Source of the DNA: Anaerolineae bacterium
Lineage (GTDB): Bacteria; Chloroflexota; Anaerolineae; Anaerolineales; Villigracilaceae
DNA length: 6,449 nucleotides
Direction of reading: 5' to 3'
Assembly (NCBI GenBank): GCA_003158885.1
Contig: PMLN01000158.1
Coordinates: forward strand, 1-6,449
Position 1 is the first letter of the stretch. Every line of letters begins with the position of its first letter. Position numbers and translations under genes: made by a program. A model generated the notes under the pieces. The model searched no databases. It saw only the letters and a program-made list of their open reading frames with translations, and was not told where the DNA came from. Shown one piece after another: positions 5,520-6,449 of the stretch.

Positions 5520-5927
5520 ATGGCGCGCATATTGATCGTAGAAGACAACGTGGATAATTACGAGCTGGTCCGCTTTTTGCTTGAGCGGGCGGGACATGAA
5601 ACGCGCTGGGCGAGCGGCGGCCGTGAAGGCATTCAAATGGCAAAACAGGAAAAGCCTGATCTGATCATCATGGATCTTTCCCTGCCGGAGATGGATGGCT
5701 GGACCGCCACGGAGCGTATTAAAACGGACGCGGAGACGAACCACATCCCCATTGCCGCGCTGACCGCCCATACTTTGCCGGGTGATCGCAAGCGCGCCCT
5801 GGATGCCGGGTGCGACAGCTATCTCTCGAAGCCGATCAATATCGCCTTGTTCAATGAGACGGTTTCCAAACTTATCGCCAAATCAAAGCATCACTCGGAG
5901 ACGAGGCCGGAAGGCGATCAAGAATAA
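5520..5927 (+). CDS. Single-domain response regulator (CheY-like receiver)
   Basis: 135 residues forming one receiver (REC) domain with no output domain. The acidic pocket is E8-D9 (VEDN), the phospho-acceptor is D52 (IIMDLSLPEMDG), the switch threonine is T82 (ALTAHT) and the conserved lysine is K104 (YLSKPI). Everything needed for phosphotransfer from a histidine kinase is present. The tail (KSKHHSETRPEGDQE) is short and charged. Lone receivers act by protein contact or in phosphorelays (CheY, DivK, Spo0F). No kinase is in the window. The start has only a weak Shine-Dalgarno (GGCGAG, 7 nt upstream), but MARILIVEDN is a typical family start. ugd follows after 28 bp, so the two are probably co-transcribed and the regulator may control surface polysaccharide, an inference from context. 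Confidence 0.93.
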   Translation: MARILIVEDNVDNYELVRFLLERAGHETRWASGGREGIQMAKQEKPDLIIMDLSLPEMDGWTATERIKTDAETNHIPIAALTAHTLPGDRKRALDAGCDSYLSKPINIALFNETVSKLIAKSKHHSETRPEGDQE

Positions 5928-5955
5928 ATCTCAATTTCGAATAAAGAGGAATCGA

Positions 5956-6449
5956 ATGAAACGAATTTGTGTGGTAGGTGTGGGATACGTTGGCTTGGTG
6001 ACGGGGGCTTGTTTTGCAGACTTGGGAAACAAGGTTATGGCCCTGGATGTGAACGAGAAGCGCATCGAGAATCTTAGAAAAGGCATCATGCCCATCTATG
6101 AACCGGGACTCGACGAACTGGTCAAGCGTAACGTCACTGCGGGACGACTTTCCTTCACCACGTCGTATGCCGAAGCCGTGAAGGATGCGGAGTACGCCTT
6201 CATCGCGGTGGGAACGCCCAGCGCGGATAACGGGGAAGCGGATTTGCAATATGTGGAGGCCGCGGCCAAGTCCATCGCACAGAATATGTCTGCGCCTTTG
6301 ATCATCATCAACAAGTCCACCGTGCCCATTGGGACCGGGGACTGGGTTGCCGATATCGTGACCAAAGCCCAGCCCAAACCGATCCCATTCTCGGTGGTGT
6401 CCTGCCCTGAGTTCCTGCGTGAAGGTTCGGCCATTTCCGATTTCAGCAA
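5956..6449 (+). CDS. ugd: UDP-glucose 6-dehydrogenase, N-terminal part (runs off right edge)
   Basis: The first 164 codons are present; the gene continues beyond the window. The enzyme oxidises UDP-glucose to UDP-glucuronate with two NAD+, providing precursor for acidic polysaccharides and for UDP-xylose. The N-terminal Rossmann domain has GVGYVGL (8-14) with D31 as the likely NAD ribose ligand. Then come YEPGLDEL (48-55), VGTPSADNGEADLQYV (85-100), NKSTVPIGT (119-127) and SCPEFLREGSAISDF (149-163), the last being the UDP-glucose/GDP-mannose dehydrogenase family signature with catalytic-type E152. The active-site cysteine and the UDP-binding domain lie outside the window. AAGAGGA 5 nt before the ATG fixes the start. 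Another nucleotide-sugar dehydrogenase is possible, but PEFLREG favours UDP-glucose. Confidence 0.94.
   Translation, partial: MKRICVVGVGYVGLVTGACFADLGNKVMALDVNEKRIENLRKGIMPIYEPGLDELVKRNVTAGRLSFTTSYAEAVKDAEYAFIAVGTPSADNGEADLQYVEAAAKSIAQNMSAPLIIINKSTVPIGTGDWVADIVTKAQPKPIPFSVVSCPEFLREGSAISDFS

Noticed and set aside
1..6449. CRISPR array, tRNA, rRNA or riboswitch
   Set aside because: No regularly spaced identical repeats with unique spacers, no cloverleaf or rRNA-like sequence, and no recognised riboswitch leader was seen on either strand. The tandem repeats have 7-8 bp units without spacers.

Overview
The window is ordinary bacterial chromosome seeded with small repeats. The gene types are a pantothenate panB-panE pair, a YtxH-like small membrane protein, a GT4 glycosyltransferase, a lone receiver-domain regulator and a UDP-glucose dehydrogenase. 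With the repeat style (palindromes read as FTT...SV..., heptamer and octamer tandems near gene ends), this is reminiscent of Anaerolineae (Chloroflexota). That taxon is a guess from recall, not a match I could run. Moderate GC and clear GGAGG-type Shine-Dalgarno sites before several genes fit a free-living bacterium.

Layout. Bases 1-81 may hold the lysine/glutamate-rich tail of a gene entering from the left (weak). A secreted or membrane-anchored protein with a C-terminal zinc ribbon lies on the minus strand (245-1174); its stop codon sits inside an octanucleotide tandem repeat (202-257). Next comes a minus-strand pantothenate pair: panB (2637-3539, ketopantoate hydroxymethyltransferase) then panE (1371-2378, ketopantoate reductase). 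These are two successive steps from 2-oxoisovalerate to pantoate. A divergent YtxH-like gene (3749-3967, +) follows, then a convergent glycosyltransferase (3985-5160, -). After a gene-free, repeat-filled stretch (5161-5519), a single-domain response regulator (5520-5927) and the first 164 codons of ugd (5956 to the right edge) run on the plus strand, 28 bp apart and probably co-transcribed.

The most interesting content is the repeats. (1) An 86-bp palindromic element sits inside panE, in frame. It adds about 29 residues between otherwise normal PanE motifs, much like the Rickettsia palindromic elements; a relative with a near-perfect 16-bp hairpin stem lies just downstream of panE. (2) A 164-bp MITE-like element with 14-bp terminal inverted repeats and a flanking 10-11 bp direct duplication lies between panB and panE; an older, degraded relative lies upstream of the glycosyltransferase and the response regulator. 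(3) Tandem repeats with 7- or 8-bp units overlap two gene 3' ends and one 5' leader.

The panB-panE pair supplies pantoate for coenzyme A. The glycosyltransferase and UDP-glucose dehydrogenase suggest a surface polysaccharide function at the right, possibly under control of the receiver-domain protein.
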